This document shows, piece after piece, positions 21,617 to 33,252 of a stretch of DNA of 64,000 nt (its first letter is position 1; the number at the start of each line of letters is the position of its first letter). Where the stretch lies: positions 85,040 through 149,039 of the forward strand of contig NW_025919589.1 of NCBI RefSeq assembly GCF_907164915.1, in the 5' to 3' direction. The position numbers and the translations under genes were made by a program. Source of the stretch: Impatiens glandulifera. Taxonomy: Eukaryota > Streptophyta > Magnoliopsida > Ericales > Balsaminaceae. The notes below the pieces were generated by a model, which ran no database searches, was not told the DNA's origin, and worked only from the letters and a program-made list of their open reading frames with translations.

Positions 21617-24600
21617 TCCAACAAACGTTGGATTATGAATTACGGGTGTTCGTTCTATATGACACCTAACGAGAGTAGGTTCAAGACCTATGAGAAGACT
21701 TCGGTGGACGATGTTTTATTGGGTAACAACAAGTCTTGCAAGGTGATGGGGATCAGAATAGTGCATTTGAAAACGCATGATGGAATCGAGAGGGTATTGA
21801 CGGACGTATGACACATCCTAGATCTTAAGAGGAATTTAATCTCTCGGCTCACTAGACCAACATGGTTTTTCATGGAAGGGTGAGAAGAACGTATTGAGGG
21901 TCATAAAGGGATCGCTAGTATTAATGAGAGGCGTACGAGAGAAGAGTCTTTATGTCTTTCAATGCAACATCTTGGTTGGTGATATGGCGGCACTTACAAA
22001 ACCTCAATATGTATCGCCCATGAGTCTATGGCATAAGAGATTGGGGCACGTGAGTTAGAGGGGTCTGAAGGAGTTGAATAAGAGAGTCTATTTTGGCAAG
22101 GAGAAACTTGATGATGTGGAGTTTTGTGAGAACTACGTATACGGTAAAGCTACAAGGGTGAAGTTTGGGTGGTCGGTTGAAGTGACTCAGGAGACACTCA
22201 GTTATGTTTACTCAGATTTGTGGGGGCCGACGAGGACTGCAACTCTAGGTGGAGGTCGGTACTTTATCTATTACCTTCATTGATGAAGGTTCGTGCAAGG
22301 TTTGGGTATACATCTTGAAGCACAAGGATGAAGCATTTGCTAAGTTCAATGAATGGAAGAAAATAGTAGAGACTTACACCGGGAAGAATAGAACATTACT
22401 TGAGCGTGTCCGGTGTATGTTGTTTAAGGCCTACCTACGAACCGTTTTTGGGGTGAGGCGGTTAATATTGCGGTTTATGTTATCAATTGTTGTTCATCGA
22501 CGATATTGGAATGCAAGACACTAGAAGAAGTTTGAAATGATGCTCCTCCAAAACTCGATAACTTTAAGGTATTTGTGTGCGTGGCTTGCATACACCAATG
22601 AGATGAAAAGCTTAATCCGAGAGCGAAGAAGTGTATGTCTATTGGATACCCTAAGGGAGTAAAGGGTTGGAAACTATTTTATAATGAATGAGAGACAAAA
22701 AAGTGCATCATTATCCGTGACGTGGTCTTTAGGGAAACCAAGTTCTATTATGGAGTAACACAATCAGTCGAAGTTGACGAAATCGCTAAAGAGAGAACCA
22801 AATTTGAGATGGAGTTCCTAGGAGGGATTACTAAAGAATTAGTAGACACGGAGGAGACTAGTGAAGAGGATGAAACAGATGGACGTGTAGAGGAGGAAGT
22901 TGCAGATCCGAACAAGAACCTTAGCTCTTATCAGTTAGCGCAAGATATAGACCGCAGGACAATTCAAGCTCCGGAGAGATTTAACTACTCCAATTTGGCG
23001 AATTTTGCATTCCTTGTGGAAGATGAGGCACAAGATTCAGAGCCCAGATTGTTTAGAGAAGCGATGGAGAGTAAGGAGAGAACTAAATGTAAGCGTTCTA
23101 TGCCGGAGGAGATGACATCGCTTGACAAAAATGAGACGTGGGACTCGGTGGACAAACTAAAGAATTAGAGAGTGGTTGGTTCAAGTGAAAAGAAGGTGTA
23201 GAGGGTAGTAACAAGCCAAGGTTTAAGGCAAGATTGGTAGCTAAGGGCATCACACAACGCAAAATATTCGACTTTAACGATATCTACTCTCCGATAGTGA
23301 AGCACACGTCCATTCACGTGTTGCTCGCTCTAATGAATCAGTTTGACTTGGAGCTCGAGCAAATAGACAAGAAGATATTTCTTCATGGGAACTTGGAGGA
23401 GAAGATATTCATGGAAAAACTCAATGGGTTCGTCCAACACGGTGATGAAGGAAAGGCATGTCTTCTTAAATTCCCTCTTTATGGTTTGAAACAATCTTCC
23501 AGACAAGGATATTTTCACTTTGATGAGTTCATGTTTCGTGATGAGTAGTTTCGATAATTGTGTCTATGTAAAGTGGGTTGATGGTTGCGAGGTATTCCTA
23601 TTGTTATACGTTGATGATATGTTGATCGTATCAGGAAACAAGAAAGAGGTTTGCAAGGTCAAAAGTTTGCTAGGGAGTGTGTTCGAGAAGAAGGATATAG
23701 GCTGTTAAAGAAAATTTTAGGGATGGTGATTGAGCGGGATCAAGAGAAAGGCTACTTGTTCGTGTCTCAAAGTGGCTACCTCTGAAAAGTGGTCGCCAAG
23801 TTCAGATTGTTTGACGCTAAGGCGGTTCAAATGCTATTAGTTACTCATTTAACCACTCCTAAAAGATATCATCGATACCGAGGAGGAAAATGTGAAAATA
23901 GGAAACACCACATATGCGAGTGTCGTCGGGAGCCTAATGTATGTCATGATATGTACGCGACCCGATCTTGTTCATGCGGTTAGTCTTGTTAGTCTCTTTA
24001 TGGAGAACCCGGGGAAAGAATATTGGGAGGTGATGAAGTGGTTCTCTTTTATGTTGGGGGATTCTTAGATGTCGGTCTTTATTTTAAATGGGTGGGTGTA
24101 GGTGATGATGAGCTGAGAGGATATGTTGATTCTGATTTTGTAGGTGACTTCGATAAGAGAAGGTCCCTAACAAGATATGTGTTTACCCTATTTGGATGCT
24201 CGATAAGTTGGAAGGCACAATTACAATCCGTAGTTGCCCTTTCAACAACGGAGGCCGCGTATATCGTTGTGACGGAGGCCGATTATATCGTTGTGACGGA
24301 GGACATCAATGAGGCACTTTGGTTGAAGGGTCTCGTGGGTCAATTTGGGGTGAAGCATGATAAAGTGGAGTTGTTTTGCGATAACCAAAGCACCATACAC
24401 TTGTCCAAGAACTCGATGTTTCACGAGCGCATAAAGCACATCAACATCCGGCTTCACTACATTTGAGATGTCATAGCGAGTGGAGCGGTAGTTGTGGAGA
24501 AGGTTCACACAGATGAGAATCCCATAGTTATGTCCACAAAGGTGGTGATGGGAATCAAGTTTCGGAAATGTTACGATTTAATTCACGTCACAAAGGTAGG
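21617..24600 (+). pseudogene. Copia-C pol (protease, integrase, RT, RNase H), broken
   Basis: The protease remnant is MNYGCSFYMTPNES. GAG-pre-integrase is SLWHKRLGHVS. The integrase start is YVYSDLWGPTRTATLGGGRYF and SCKVWVYILKHKDEAF. At 22378-22395 the reading jumps from VETYTGKN straight to RTLLERVRCM: the core segment with the second Asp and the Glu is deleted. RT reads RLVAKGITQRKIFDFNDIYS, YGLKQSSRQGYF and LLYVDDMLIVSG. RNase H reads YVDSDFVGDFDKRRS and FCDNQSTIHLSKN, with a 27-bp internal duplication at 24256-24302 giving AYIVVTEADYIVVTE. There are many stops and frameshifts. Confidence 0.85.
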
Positions 24601-24695
24601 AACGTAATCGGAGAAGTAAGAGAATCAATTTTAAGGTGTTCTTTGTGATGAGGATCATTCATTTAACAATAGACATAGAGGCAATGTGGAGAATT

Positions 24696-25162
24696 TGTGG
24701 AATTGGGCCTAGGGTTTTGAGGCCCAATTTGGTGTGTCTCAATGTTATGTACAAAAAGGGGAAGGAAAATATGTGCGATTATTTGTTGGATTTAAAAAAG
24801 CATGAAATCACATAATGGTGAAGATGTCAATCAAATCGTATTATTATAGAAATATCAACTAATTCACCACGATATCATATCATGGTGGAGATGTCAAAAA
24901 TATCACATGATCTTTACTCTAATTATGAATCTAAAAGCCTATATATAGATTGTAAATTGAGAGAGTTAGAGTTTGTATTCCCTATTATAACTCTATTGAA
25001 TCGATTCTCCAAAATCAGGACGTATGACATTGTTGGTCCGAACTTGGGTAAGATTCTTGTGTTGTTATTTTCGTTTTTTTCTTACTTTTACGCTATTGTT
25101 ATGCATTCCACTGCGATTGATATTATTCATCTTCATTCTTAGGGTGATAGTATTTTACCACA
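24696..25162 (+). repeat. Copia-C 3' LTR
   Basis: Preceded by the weak polypurine tract AATGTGGAGAAT and beginning TGTGGAATTGGGCC. The end matches the partial 5' LTR. Inside, a CACATAATGGTGAAGATGTC-type word recurs as CATATCATGGTGGAGATGTC about 60 bp later. Confidence 0.75.
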
Positions 25163-25182
25163 CTACCATTTAGAACTCTAAG

Positions 25183-25305
25183 GTCGTTTGTTTGTCATAT
25201 AATAATCAAAACTAGAGTTTGTCTAGTTTTAATTCTTAACCCTTCCACTTTTGACTTCTTAATAAAATTGTGTTAAACAGTTTTCCAAAAAAAATAATCA
25301 AGATT
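25183..25305 (+). mobile_element. LINE 3' tail, 5'-truncated copy
   Basis: GGTCGTTTGTTTGTCAT, then CTTAACCCTTCCACTTTTG, then TTAATAAAATTGTG and an A-run. The same ~110-bp tail ends the LINE derivatives at 51175-51290 and 62424-62540, which defines a common 3' end for this LINE family. Confidence 0.65.
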
Positions 25306-25399
25306 AACAAAGCAATTGACATTGACGATAAATCGAATCCCTCTAAACTTAATCATATTTTTGATCACTTATTTACCAATGAAGTAATTATACTTCCTA

Positions 25400-26460
25400 T
25401 TTGTCAATTTTGTGAAGGAGATCAGATTGGTTTGGAATGGTACTAGTAATGGTGTTTATTCTTTGAGTTCTTATTTTGCTAGTATACATGAATGAACAAT
25501 ATTGTTATTCCCTCATCATCAATAACTATTACTCTTAGGCTCTAGAAATTAATCTAGTGACTCAAAGTCCTTCTTAAGGTTAAGAATTTTATTTGGAAAG
25601 GTTGTTTGAATGCTATTGCTACAACTGAAAATTGCTTTAAACGTAAGATTATTAATTATTCTATTTGTCAATGTTGTAAGAAGGTTAACGGAACTGTTGA
25701 ACATGTTTTGCTATTATGTGATTCTAGAAATGAGATATGGAATTTGGTAGGAATTACTCATTTCCCAAATAACTCAAATATTTATAGATTCAACACATGA
25801 TTTCTATACATCATTGAAGCTAATCACCTTACTCCTTAAAAAAACTTTTGTATGCAGTCTTATAGCAAATATGTGTTGGTATCTTTAGAAACGAAGAAAT
25901 GAATTTGTGTTTAAAAAAATCTGAATATCTTCGCTTTACAATCTCACAATGTCGTGCTGATACTTGAAAAAATTTCAATTGTAAAAATGACATACAAGGA
26001 GAACCACCCGAGGATTCTAGGACGAAAAGAAAATAGGAAAACTATTTGAAGGAATAATCAAGGATCAGGACAAGAAAACATGAGATTCATTTCCCGCAAC
26101 CATTTTGGAGATCCACTTTTGATCAGTTAAAACATTTAACCTCCCGGCAGCACAAGCAGAAACAAAGCTATAAGAAGGGCTCTCCAAATCGGAATCGATA
26201 ACTCTTGGAATAATATTCTCGTTGAATCAGACGCAAAGACTGTAATTGATGCCATTTAAGAATCCTTCCAAAGCTGATATTTTTCCTATTCTCGAAGACA
26301 TCCGCCTTTTCTCACCCTCAATTCCGAATTCAATGTTCAATTTAGTCATAGTGACTGGATTGCAAACCATTAATGTAATTTTTTTGAAATTATTTTTTCT
26401 GGCATTTTTATTTGTCGGACCCGTTTTCTGTCCTTATTTGTAATGACATTTCTAGTCGAT
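25400..26460 (+). pseudogene. LINE ORF2 C-terminus: zinc-binding RT domain and RNase H, broken
   Basis: Frames read LVWNGTSNGVYSLSSYF, LRLRILFGKVV and ICQCCKKVNGTVEHVLLLCD, the plant LINE zf-RVT region with its CX2C and HXXXXC ligands. This is followed by WYLWKRRNEFVFKK and, near 26225-26300, VESDAKTVIDAI and NPSKADIFPILEDIRLFS, typical of the C-terminal RNase H domain. Several frameshifts and stops break it. The order fits the end of a non-LTR retrotransposon ORF2. The open stretches 25606-25800 and 26246-26443 are parts of this relic, not genes. Confidence 0.75.
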
Positions 26461-26744
26461 TTATAAATTAATTTATCTTTATAAAAAACACATAAACTTT
26501 AAAAAGTTCTTTAAACATGTATAATTTAAAAAATTGACTCATTTAGTCTCTTCATTTTTATCTGTTAAAAATAATATTAACTTTTGTTTTCATTATTTTT
26601 TTTAATGATTTTTCAACCTAAAATCTAAACATAAATAACTTAAAAATTAACAAAAACATAAATAAGAGATTCACTTTCTTCTTCTTCGTTCCTCGTCCAT
26701 AGGTAACGATCCTTGATCGATTTAAGACCAAGGTTTCATGCCTT
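26461..26744. other. Spacer, nothing recognised
   Basis: AT-rich; no gene seen. It separates the LINE relic from the GH17 relic. Confidence 0.5.
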
Positions 26745-27027
26745 GTTCTTCAGGCGGACGTGGCACCCCGATGAGGCCCGGGCCAATTGCCGCGTATTTC
26801 TTTAGCTTAATCGATGAAGACGAGAAGATTATTAGTTCCGAGAATTTCAAATGACATTGGGGGATTTCATGTACAATAGATTGTCGATGTATAGTTTAAA
26901 TCTCGGTACTACGAATTTGGGCACACTTATCCCAGCTAGAAACGTGAACCATCAAGATAATAAGTGGTGTATAGTAAAGCCCTTCAGTTAGGCTCGACGA
27001 TTCACAATTGGCGCTGAATGTGAGCTA
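26745..27027 (+). pseudogene. GH17 beta-1,3-glucanase, C-terminal part, left of the Copia-B insertion
   Basis: Reads [21 protein letters not shown] and [10 protein letters not shown], then HWGI after a stop. This matches the end of the GH17 catalytic domain (consensus GTPxRPG...YxFxLxxE). After a frameshift comes NKWCIVKP, the start of the X8 (CBM43) carbohydrate-binding module, then a TAG, and ALNVSY. The gene then resumes at 33253. These enzymes cut callose (beta-1,3-glucan) in the wall and are often GPI-anchored at plasmodesmata. The upstream catalytic domain is absent from the window. Point decay (stops at about 26851 and 26993, frameshifts) shows it is dead. Confidence 0.75.
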
Positions 27028-27524
27028 TGTTAGATCCAATTCTAAAAACTAAGTGAATAAATCTTAGAATACAAACTAAATCATTAGAGGAAGAAACCTA
27101 TCATCCATAATCTTTTAGTTGAAGACTATAGGCAAACTATTAGAGTGAGAAAAATACCTTGATCCATTATCCTCTGTCTATCACAGAAGATTGGGTGTTT
27201 TGATCTTCCAAACTCAGCAATCACCTTCTTCTCTCTCTATGGATCGATGGAGGCTCCAAGGATTGTAGGTGAGAGTGAATTGGGGACCATAACCCATTTT
27301 ATATGCTTTATTTGATAATTTTATTTTGACCATCACAAAATATAAAATTATCCTAAGGTATCTACACATATATAAATTATCCATATTACTTTCAATATAC
27401 TCCAAAATCCCTTAATCTTTATAAATCACTTAAAATTGATTTAGCTTAATAATAATAACATATATAACCTTTAGTCAAATAATTTAAATCCATTTTAGAA
27501 TTATAAATCCATATAATTCTAACA
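27028..27524 (-). repeat. Copia-B 3' LTR
   Basis: On the minus strand it starts TGTTAGAATT and ends GGATCTAACA. It keeps the same TATA box and ATGGATCAAG-GT start/donor module as the 5' LTR. Confidence 0.95.
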
Positions 27525-27537
27525 ATCTCCCACTTGG
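27525..27537 (-). other. Copia-B polypurine tract
   Basis: Minus strand CCAAGTGGGAGAT directly before the 3' LTR, nearly the same as in Copia-A. Confidence 0.85.
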
Positions 27538-27932
27538 ATTAAATTATGAACTAAACAATTATACATTATCCTTATGATATCAAATTTTGTTATTATCTAA
27601 AAGAATATATTCAAACAATCTTGTCCATTGATTATATCAAATGCAGAACCAAAGCGGCTTTCGTTATCATTATCGTAGCTTAACCGATCAATGATCACAA
27701 GCATTAATATAACCAAATGACATAGATCAAATATGGATGTGTAGCATGGAAATTACATGTAATGTGATTTAACATGCCTATTTCCAACTGGTCCAACAAA
27801 AACTGTATTGAGATCCATAAAAATAGCCAGAATGGACTAAATGAACACCAAAATTAATACCAAAATGATTAAACCAAAATATATATTACAAATATCCATA
27901 GAATAGTATCCCAAAAAACATACAGACTCCCA

Positions 27933-30900
27933 CTAAACTTCAATATCTCTAAGAGATACAACCCCCATATGGGCAACATGCTTATGAAAGACCTTGGGTT
28001 GTAATCCCTTAGTGAGCGGATCCGCTATCATGAAGTCTGTTCCAATGTGTTCTATAGATATTTGACCATCCTGAACTCTTTCCTTAACAACCAGAAACTT
28101 GATGTCTACAAACTTAGACTTTGAGAAACTCCTATTGTTGTTAGAGAACATTACAGCTGACTGATTATCACATAGTATCTTAAGTGGTCTTTCGATCTCT
28201 TTGACTTGTAATCCCATAATAAAATTATTCAGCCATAATGCTTGATTAGATGCTTCATAGCATGCTATAAATTCAGCTGCCATAGTTGAAGAAGCTGTAA
28301 GTTTCTGTTTAGCACTCTTCCAAGAGATAGCTCCTCCAGCTAAAAGGAAAATATAGCCTGATGTTGACTTCAAGTCATCTTTGCATCCAGCAAAATCAGA
28401 ATCAGTGTACCCTATGATCTCAAGCTGATCTGATTTCTTATATGTGAGCATATATTCCTTAGTTCTTTGTAAATATCTGAATACTCTTTTTACAGCCTTC
28501 CAATGATCCAATCCAGGATTATTCAAGTATCTTCCTAACATGCCAACTATGTACGCTATATCCGGACGCGTGCATACTTGAGCATACATTAAGCTTCCTA
28601 CTGCAGAATCATAAGGAATCTTTTGCATTTCTTTGGCTTCAAAGTCACTTGAAGGGCATTGACTTTTATCTATTTTGTCTCCTTTAGCCACAGGGGTATC
28701 TCCTGCTTTACATTCATGCATGCCAAACCTTTTTAAAACCTTCTCGATATAGTTCTTTTGTGATAATCCAAGTATACCTTGACCACGATCTCGATATATC
28801 TGAATTCCTAATACAAAAGAAGCGTCACCAAGATCTTTCATTTCAAATTTCGTTGAAAGAAATTTCTTAGTGTCGTGCAATAAGCCTATATCATTGCATG
28901 CCAATAATATGTCATCAACATATAAAATCAGAAACATAATTTTATTCCCACTAAATTTATGGTATATACAATCATCAACTTTATTTGCCTCAAAACCATA
29001 TGAGATAACAGCTTGATGAAATTTGTAATACCATTGACGGGAAGCTTGCTTTAGCCCGTAGATGGATTTCTTCAGTTTACAAACTAAGTCCTTTGAATTA
29101 TCAGAATCAAAGAACTCGGGTTGCACCATATATATTGTTTCATTAATGTCGCCATTAAGAAACGCAGTCTTAACATCCATCTGATGTAACTCTAAATCAT
29201 AATGAGCTACGAGTGCCATTATAGTTCTAAAGGAATCTTTCGTAGATACCGGAGAAAAAGTTTCCTTATAGTCGATGCCTTCCTTTTGAGTAAAACCCTT
29301 AGCAACAAGACGTGCTTTGAATCTCTCAATGTTACCATTCGAATCCCTTTTAGATTTAAAAATCCATTTACAACCAACGGGTTTCGAACCTGCAGGTAAC
29401 GTAACGAGATCCCAAACGTCATTGTCCTTCATAGACTTTAACTCCTCATTCTTGGCATCAATCCATTTTTGAGAATCAGAACTCTTAATGACTTGGTTGA
29501 AAGTGACAGGGTCATCTTTTACTTCGTCTATGTCCTCATGTTCTTGTAAGAATACGTAATAATCGTCTGAAATCGTACTCCTTCTTTCTCTAGTGGACCT
29601 TCGTAATGGCATAGTTTCTCGAGATTGTTGAGTTTGTTCTTCCAGAATTTCTTCTTGAATAGGTTCAGAAAGCACATTGTCCTTTTCATTATCCACTTGA
29701 TTAAAATCAAGTGAAACCAAAGGAATAGAAACAAATTCTTCTTCAAAGACAATGTTTTCCTTATCTTTCCTCACACACTCTATATCCTCGAAAAACTGGG
29801 CATTTCCCGTTTCAAAAATTGTCTTTACCGTAGGATCATAAAATTTGTACCCCCTTGACCTTTCAGGATATCCAACAAAATAACAACTAACAGTCTTAGA
29901 GTCCAATTTCTTTTCATTTGGCCTGTATGGCCTTGCCTCAGCTGGACACCCCCATACATGTAAATGTGTTAATACAGGTTTTCGGCCTGTCCAACACTCA
30001 TATGGGGTTTTGTTAGTCGTCGCCTTAGTAGGTACCCTGTTAAGGATATAAGCTGCTGTCTTTAGTGCTTCACCCCAAAGAGATTCTGGTAAGCTTGAAT
30101 TTGCAATCATGCTCCTTACCATGTCCTTAAGTGTGCGGTTTCGTCTTTCAGCAACACCATTCATGTTAGGCGAACCCGGCATGGTGTACTGAGGAACAAT
30201 ACCGCATTCTCTTAGGAATTTAGCAAATGGTCCTGGACGTTGTTCATCTGACCCGTCATACCGACCATAATATTCACCCCCACGATCGGATCTGACGGCC
30301 TTAATCTTTTTATCAAGCTGATTTTCAACTTCAGCTTTAAAGGATTTGAACACGTCCAAAGATTGTGACTTCTCTTGAATGAGATATATGTAGGCATAAC
30401 GCGAAAAATCGTCAATGAATGATATATAATATTGTTGACCATTCCAAGCTGTTGTAGGGAATGGTCCACAAATATCAGTATGTATCAATTCAAGGACTTC
30501 CGTCGCTCGGTTAGCTTCAAATCTCCTTACACTCGTTTGTTTCCCTTTAATACAACTAACACAAACATTAAAGTCAGTCATATCAAGAGGACTTAATATC
30601 TCATTTGACACAAGCTTTTCAATTCTCTTTTGAGAGATATGACCTAAACGTCTATGCCATAACAGAGCTGAATCATCATTAGTTAATTTACGTTTTGCAC
30701 CTCTTGAATTAACTTGCAAGGTTTCATTAAATGAAGCTACAGTTTCTAACATGTATAGATTGTCACAAACAGATAAAAAACCAGAACCCATAACATTTGA
30801 ATTTAATGATAAACTAAATTTTCCATTTCCAAATGAACCAAAATAACCAAATTTGTCCAATGCTGAAATGGAAATTAAGTTTCGTCTAAAAGACGGTACA

Positions 30901-31019
30901 ACAAAAGTATCATTTAAGTCCAAAAACTGTCCAGATTTTAGTAACAATCTAAAGTCTCCGATAGTTTCAACTTCAACTGTTTCGCCATTGCCCACAAAAA
31001 ATGTATCTTTCAGCATCAT
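27933..31019 (-). pseudogene. Copia-B pol (protease end, integrase, RT, RNase H), long open frame
   Basis: Open for 1,028 codons. GAG-pre-integrase is WHRRLGHIS. The integrase core has Asp in HTDICGPF, Asp in RSDRGGEY and Glu in AERRNRTL. The linker is rich in Glu and Gln. Reverse transcriptase has [15 protein letters not shown] and LYVDDILLA, and RNase H has [20 protein letters not shown] and [12 protein letters not shown]. All catalytic residues I looked for are present. It is out of frame with gag because of one extra T in a T-run near 31000, so it is not translated as one polyprotein as read; a sequencing or assembly error at the homopolymer would be an alternative explanation. Integrase and RT could still act in trans if expressed. 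Confidence 0.9.
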
Positions 31020-31949
31020 TCGGCTTTCGGCAATTCAGGCAACCCTGCATAGACATACTAATGTGAATGGTAGCACCAGAATCTAACCACCATGTATGTC
31101 TAGATGTAGAAACCAAATTAACCTCAGAACAAACAAGGTTGAGAAGTGTACCCTTTTTCACGCGCCATGCATGATACTTAGGACAATCTTTCTTTTGATG
31201 TCCTTCTTCTCTACAGAAGAAACAGTTCAAGCCGTTAGACTTTTTCTGTTTCAATTGAGAAGGAGCACCCACAGCTACAGCTTTCTTCTTCCTTTTCTTA
31301 TTCTCTTTGTCTTTGGAAGATGATGCCATATGAGCACTTTCTGTTCGATCATGCTTAATTCTCTCTTCTTCTTGAACACAATGAGATATAAGCTCATTAA
31401 GTGTCCATTTATCCTTCTGGCAGTTATAACTTATTTTAAGCTGCCCAAACTGAGAAGGAAGAGAAATCAAGACTAAATGGACAAGTAGTTCTTCAGACAG
31501 CTCTAACTTAAGGTCCTTAAGTCTTGAAGCAAGATGAGACATTTCCATAATGTACTCCCTAATATTCCCTTTGCCATTATACTTGAGTGAAACAAGCTTA
31601 GCTAAAAGCGTACTTGTTTCAGCCTTCTCGTTTTTCTCAAAACGCTTCTCAAGTGCATCTAGGAATGCTTTAGCATCATTGTCTTCCGACAAATTGCCCC
31701 GAAATGCTTCTGGAATAGCACGTTTCATGATCATTAAGCTTACACGATTCGAACGCTCCCACTTTTCCAGCTCTCTTTTATCATCAAGAGTACTTGATGC
31801 TGTAAGAGATGGGGGGCGTGCGACCCTAAGTGCAATGTCAAGATCCATGCACCCGAGAACAATCATAACGTTCTCTTTCCAGACTTTATAATTAGTTCCA
31901 TTAAGCATAGGAACTGCATTAACATTACCTATGATACTTGAAATGTTAA
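30973..31949 (-). pseudogene. Copia-B gag, zinc knuckle and protease start (exon 2)
   Basis: Reads from the predicted acceptor as VNISSIIGNVNAVPMLNGTN, then KVWKENVMIVLGCMDLD and a 300-residue gag. It has an alpha-helical stretch KFLDALEKRF-like (AKAFLDALEKRFEKNEKAE), the knuckle CFFCREEGHQKKDC (CX2CX4HX4C) and the protease motif WWLDSGATIHIS. The frame then leaves protease at [12 protein letters not shown] and stops, whereas the pol frame continues [11 protein letters not shown]. No in-frame ATG precedes the conserved PMLNGTN motif, which supports a start supplied by splicing from the LTR. Confidence 0.9.
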
Positions 31950-32148
31950 CTGTAATAACAGAGAATATAAAATAATGTAAGCTCACAAAATAATGTGCAT
32001 ATATATTTAATAATAATGTAACTCATATTATTGTGCATCCATCAACAAGAAACCGGCACAACATCAACACCTAATCTTTTGACTAAAAGTGTTAACCTGT
32101 AATTGGCAACTTGGTCCAGTACATAAATATTGACAACAAGACCTGTCA

Positions 32149-32284
32149 AACAATGGATTTATCTTTGGACAAATTCAATGTTCACATGGCAACCTAATAA
32201 TTGTCACATATTTTAATACTGCAACAATCCATGTCAATGTACAAACATCTACCTTCCTTTGGGCCGGTGAATATTCATACAATG
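32149..32284 (-). promoter_or_regulatory. CCAAAG-loop hairpins in the Copia-B leader
   Basis: Hairpin with arms 32149-32160 and 32171-32182 (10 of 12 pairs), loop GTCCAAAGAT in element sense. Second hairpin with arms 32235-32253 and 32266-32284 (about 17 of 19 with G-U pairs), loop GGCCCAAAGGAA. A third, at about 32110-32120, is decayed (GGACCAAG). They correspond to the three hairpins of Copia-A. Confidence 0.6.
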
Positions 32285-32741
32285 TCATGTCTCATGCCCA
32301 ACATATAAAACAAGACAATTACAGCAAGAGGCTAATTTTATAGCATGTTACTCAACTATCCTATTTTACAATGTAAGACGTCATAAAATTGCACGAAAGA
32401 GTTATAATTCACATATATGCTCAAACAATAGACAAACAAAATCATTTTAGATCGAATAGGGATAATCGCAAAAGGTTTAGTCAATTACAGACCAATCCTA
32501 ACCCCATCGATCTAAAAAAAAAACAAAGAGGGGCTGCATCCAACATTGAAAATCACTCATTCATTGATTTTCACCCCCAAAATTGTTCAATTCATCATAT
32601 AATGAATGATCAAACAATAATCCTTAACATGCATCAGATAATTTTGCGGAAATAGACACATGCAAAACAAACCCTAAAGTAATTCTGAAAAATTGATTCC
32701 AAAATAACCCTAATTGATTACTTGTAGTCTAACAAATCCAT

Positions 32742-32753
32742 GCTCTGATACCA
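32742..32753 (-). other. Copia-B primer-binding site (tRNA-iMet)
   Basis: Minus strand TGGTATCAGAGC next to the 5' LTR end. Confidence 0.95.
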
Positions 32754-32755
32754 AT

Positions 32756-33252
32756 TTTTAGATCCAATTCTAAAAACTAAGTGAATAAATCTTAGAATAC
32801 AAACTAAATCATTAGAGGAAGAAACCTATCATCCATAATATTTTAGTTGAAGACTACAGGCAAACTATTAGAGTGAGAAAAATACCTTGATCCATTATCC
32901 TCTGTCTATCACAGAAGATTGGGTGTTTTGATCTTCCAAACTCAGCAATCACCTTCTTCTCTCTCTATGGATCGATGGAGGCTCCAAGGATTGTAGGTGA
33001 GAGTGAATTGGGGACCATAACCCATTTTATATGCTTTATTTGATAATTTTATTTTGACCATCACAAAATATAAAATTATCCTAAGGTATCTACACATATA
33101 TAAATTATCCATATTACTTTCAATATACTCCAAAATCCCTTAATCTTTATAAATCACTTAAAATTGATTTAGCTTAATAATAATAACATATATAACCTTT
33201 AGTCAAATAATTTAAATCCATTTTAGAATTATAAATCCATATAATTCTAACA
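32756..33252 (-). repeat. Copia-B 5' LTR
   Basis: 497 bp, differing from the 3' LTR at three positions. One difference hits the terminal dinucleotide: the LTR end next to the primer site is AA instead of CA. It carries the TATA box (33023-33032, minus) and the start exon. Confidence 0.95.

Larger units (their letters stand above)
20195..25162 (+). mobile_element. Copia-C: decayed Ty1-copia element with truncated 5' LTR
   Basis: The 3' LTR (24696-25162) starts TGTGGAATTGGGCC and ends TACCACA. Only its last ~280 bp match upstream DNA (20195-20478), so the 5' LTR has lost its front. Between them are gag, zinc knuckle, protease, integrase, reverse transcriptase and RNase H in copia order, all broken. 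Gag and integrase are closer to the Copia-D type (LESLYMTK gag) than to Copia-A/B. No target duplication can be tested because the left end is missing. Confidence 0.85.
31950..32895 (-). promoter_or_regulatory. Copia-B predicted start exon and leader intron (donor 32885, acceptor 31950)
   Basis: On the minus strand ATGGATCAAG (32895-32886) lies within the 5' LTR about 130 nt after a TATAAAATGG box and is followed by GTATTT. The acceptor TTATTACAG ends at 31950. Joining gives ATG GAT CAA G|TT AAC ATT: M D Q V N I, in frame with gag. The 936-nt intron removes the LTR end, the primer site and the leader. Without splicing, the LTR ATG opens only 13 codons. Exon length (10 nt) and phase are identical to Copia-A although the bases differ. 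Confidence 0.7.
27028..33252 (-). mobile_element. Copia-B: complete, young Ty1-copia retrotransposon, minus strand
   Basis: A 6,225-bp element with two 497-bp LTRs (27028-27524 and 32756-33252) that differ at three positions by eye, and an exact 5-bp target duplication agcta (27023-27027 and 33253-33257). In element sense: LTR, tRNA-iMet primer site, leader, gag, protease, integrase, reverse transcriptase, RNase H, polypurine tract, LTR. A single-base insertion in the protease region splits the polyprotein into two frames; otherwise pol is open for 1,028 codons. It is the closest relative of Copia-A here. It lies inside the X8 domain of a GH17 relic. Confidence 0.95.

Noticed and set aside
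30990..31010. Programmed frameshift between gag and pol of Copia-B at a T-run
   Set aside because: The shift would fall inside protease, not between gag and pol, and Copia-A reads through the same place in one frame; a one-base insertion explains it better.
28000..31900. Plus-strand open frames across Copia-B
   Set aside because: Antisense shadows of gag-pol.
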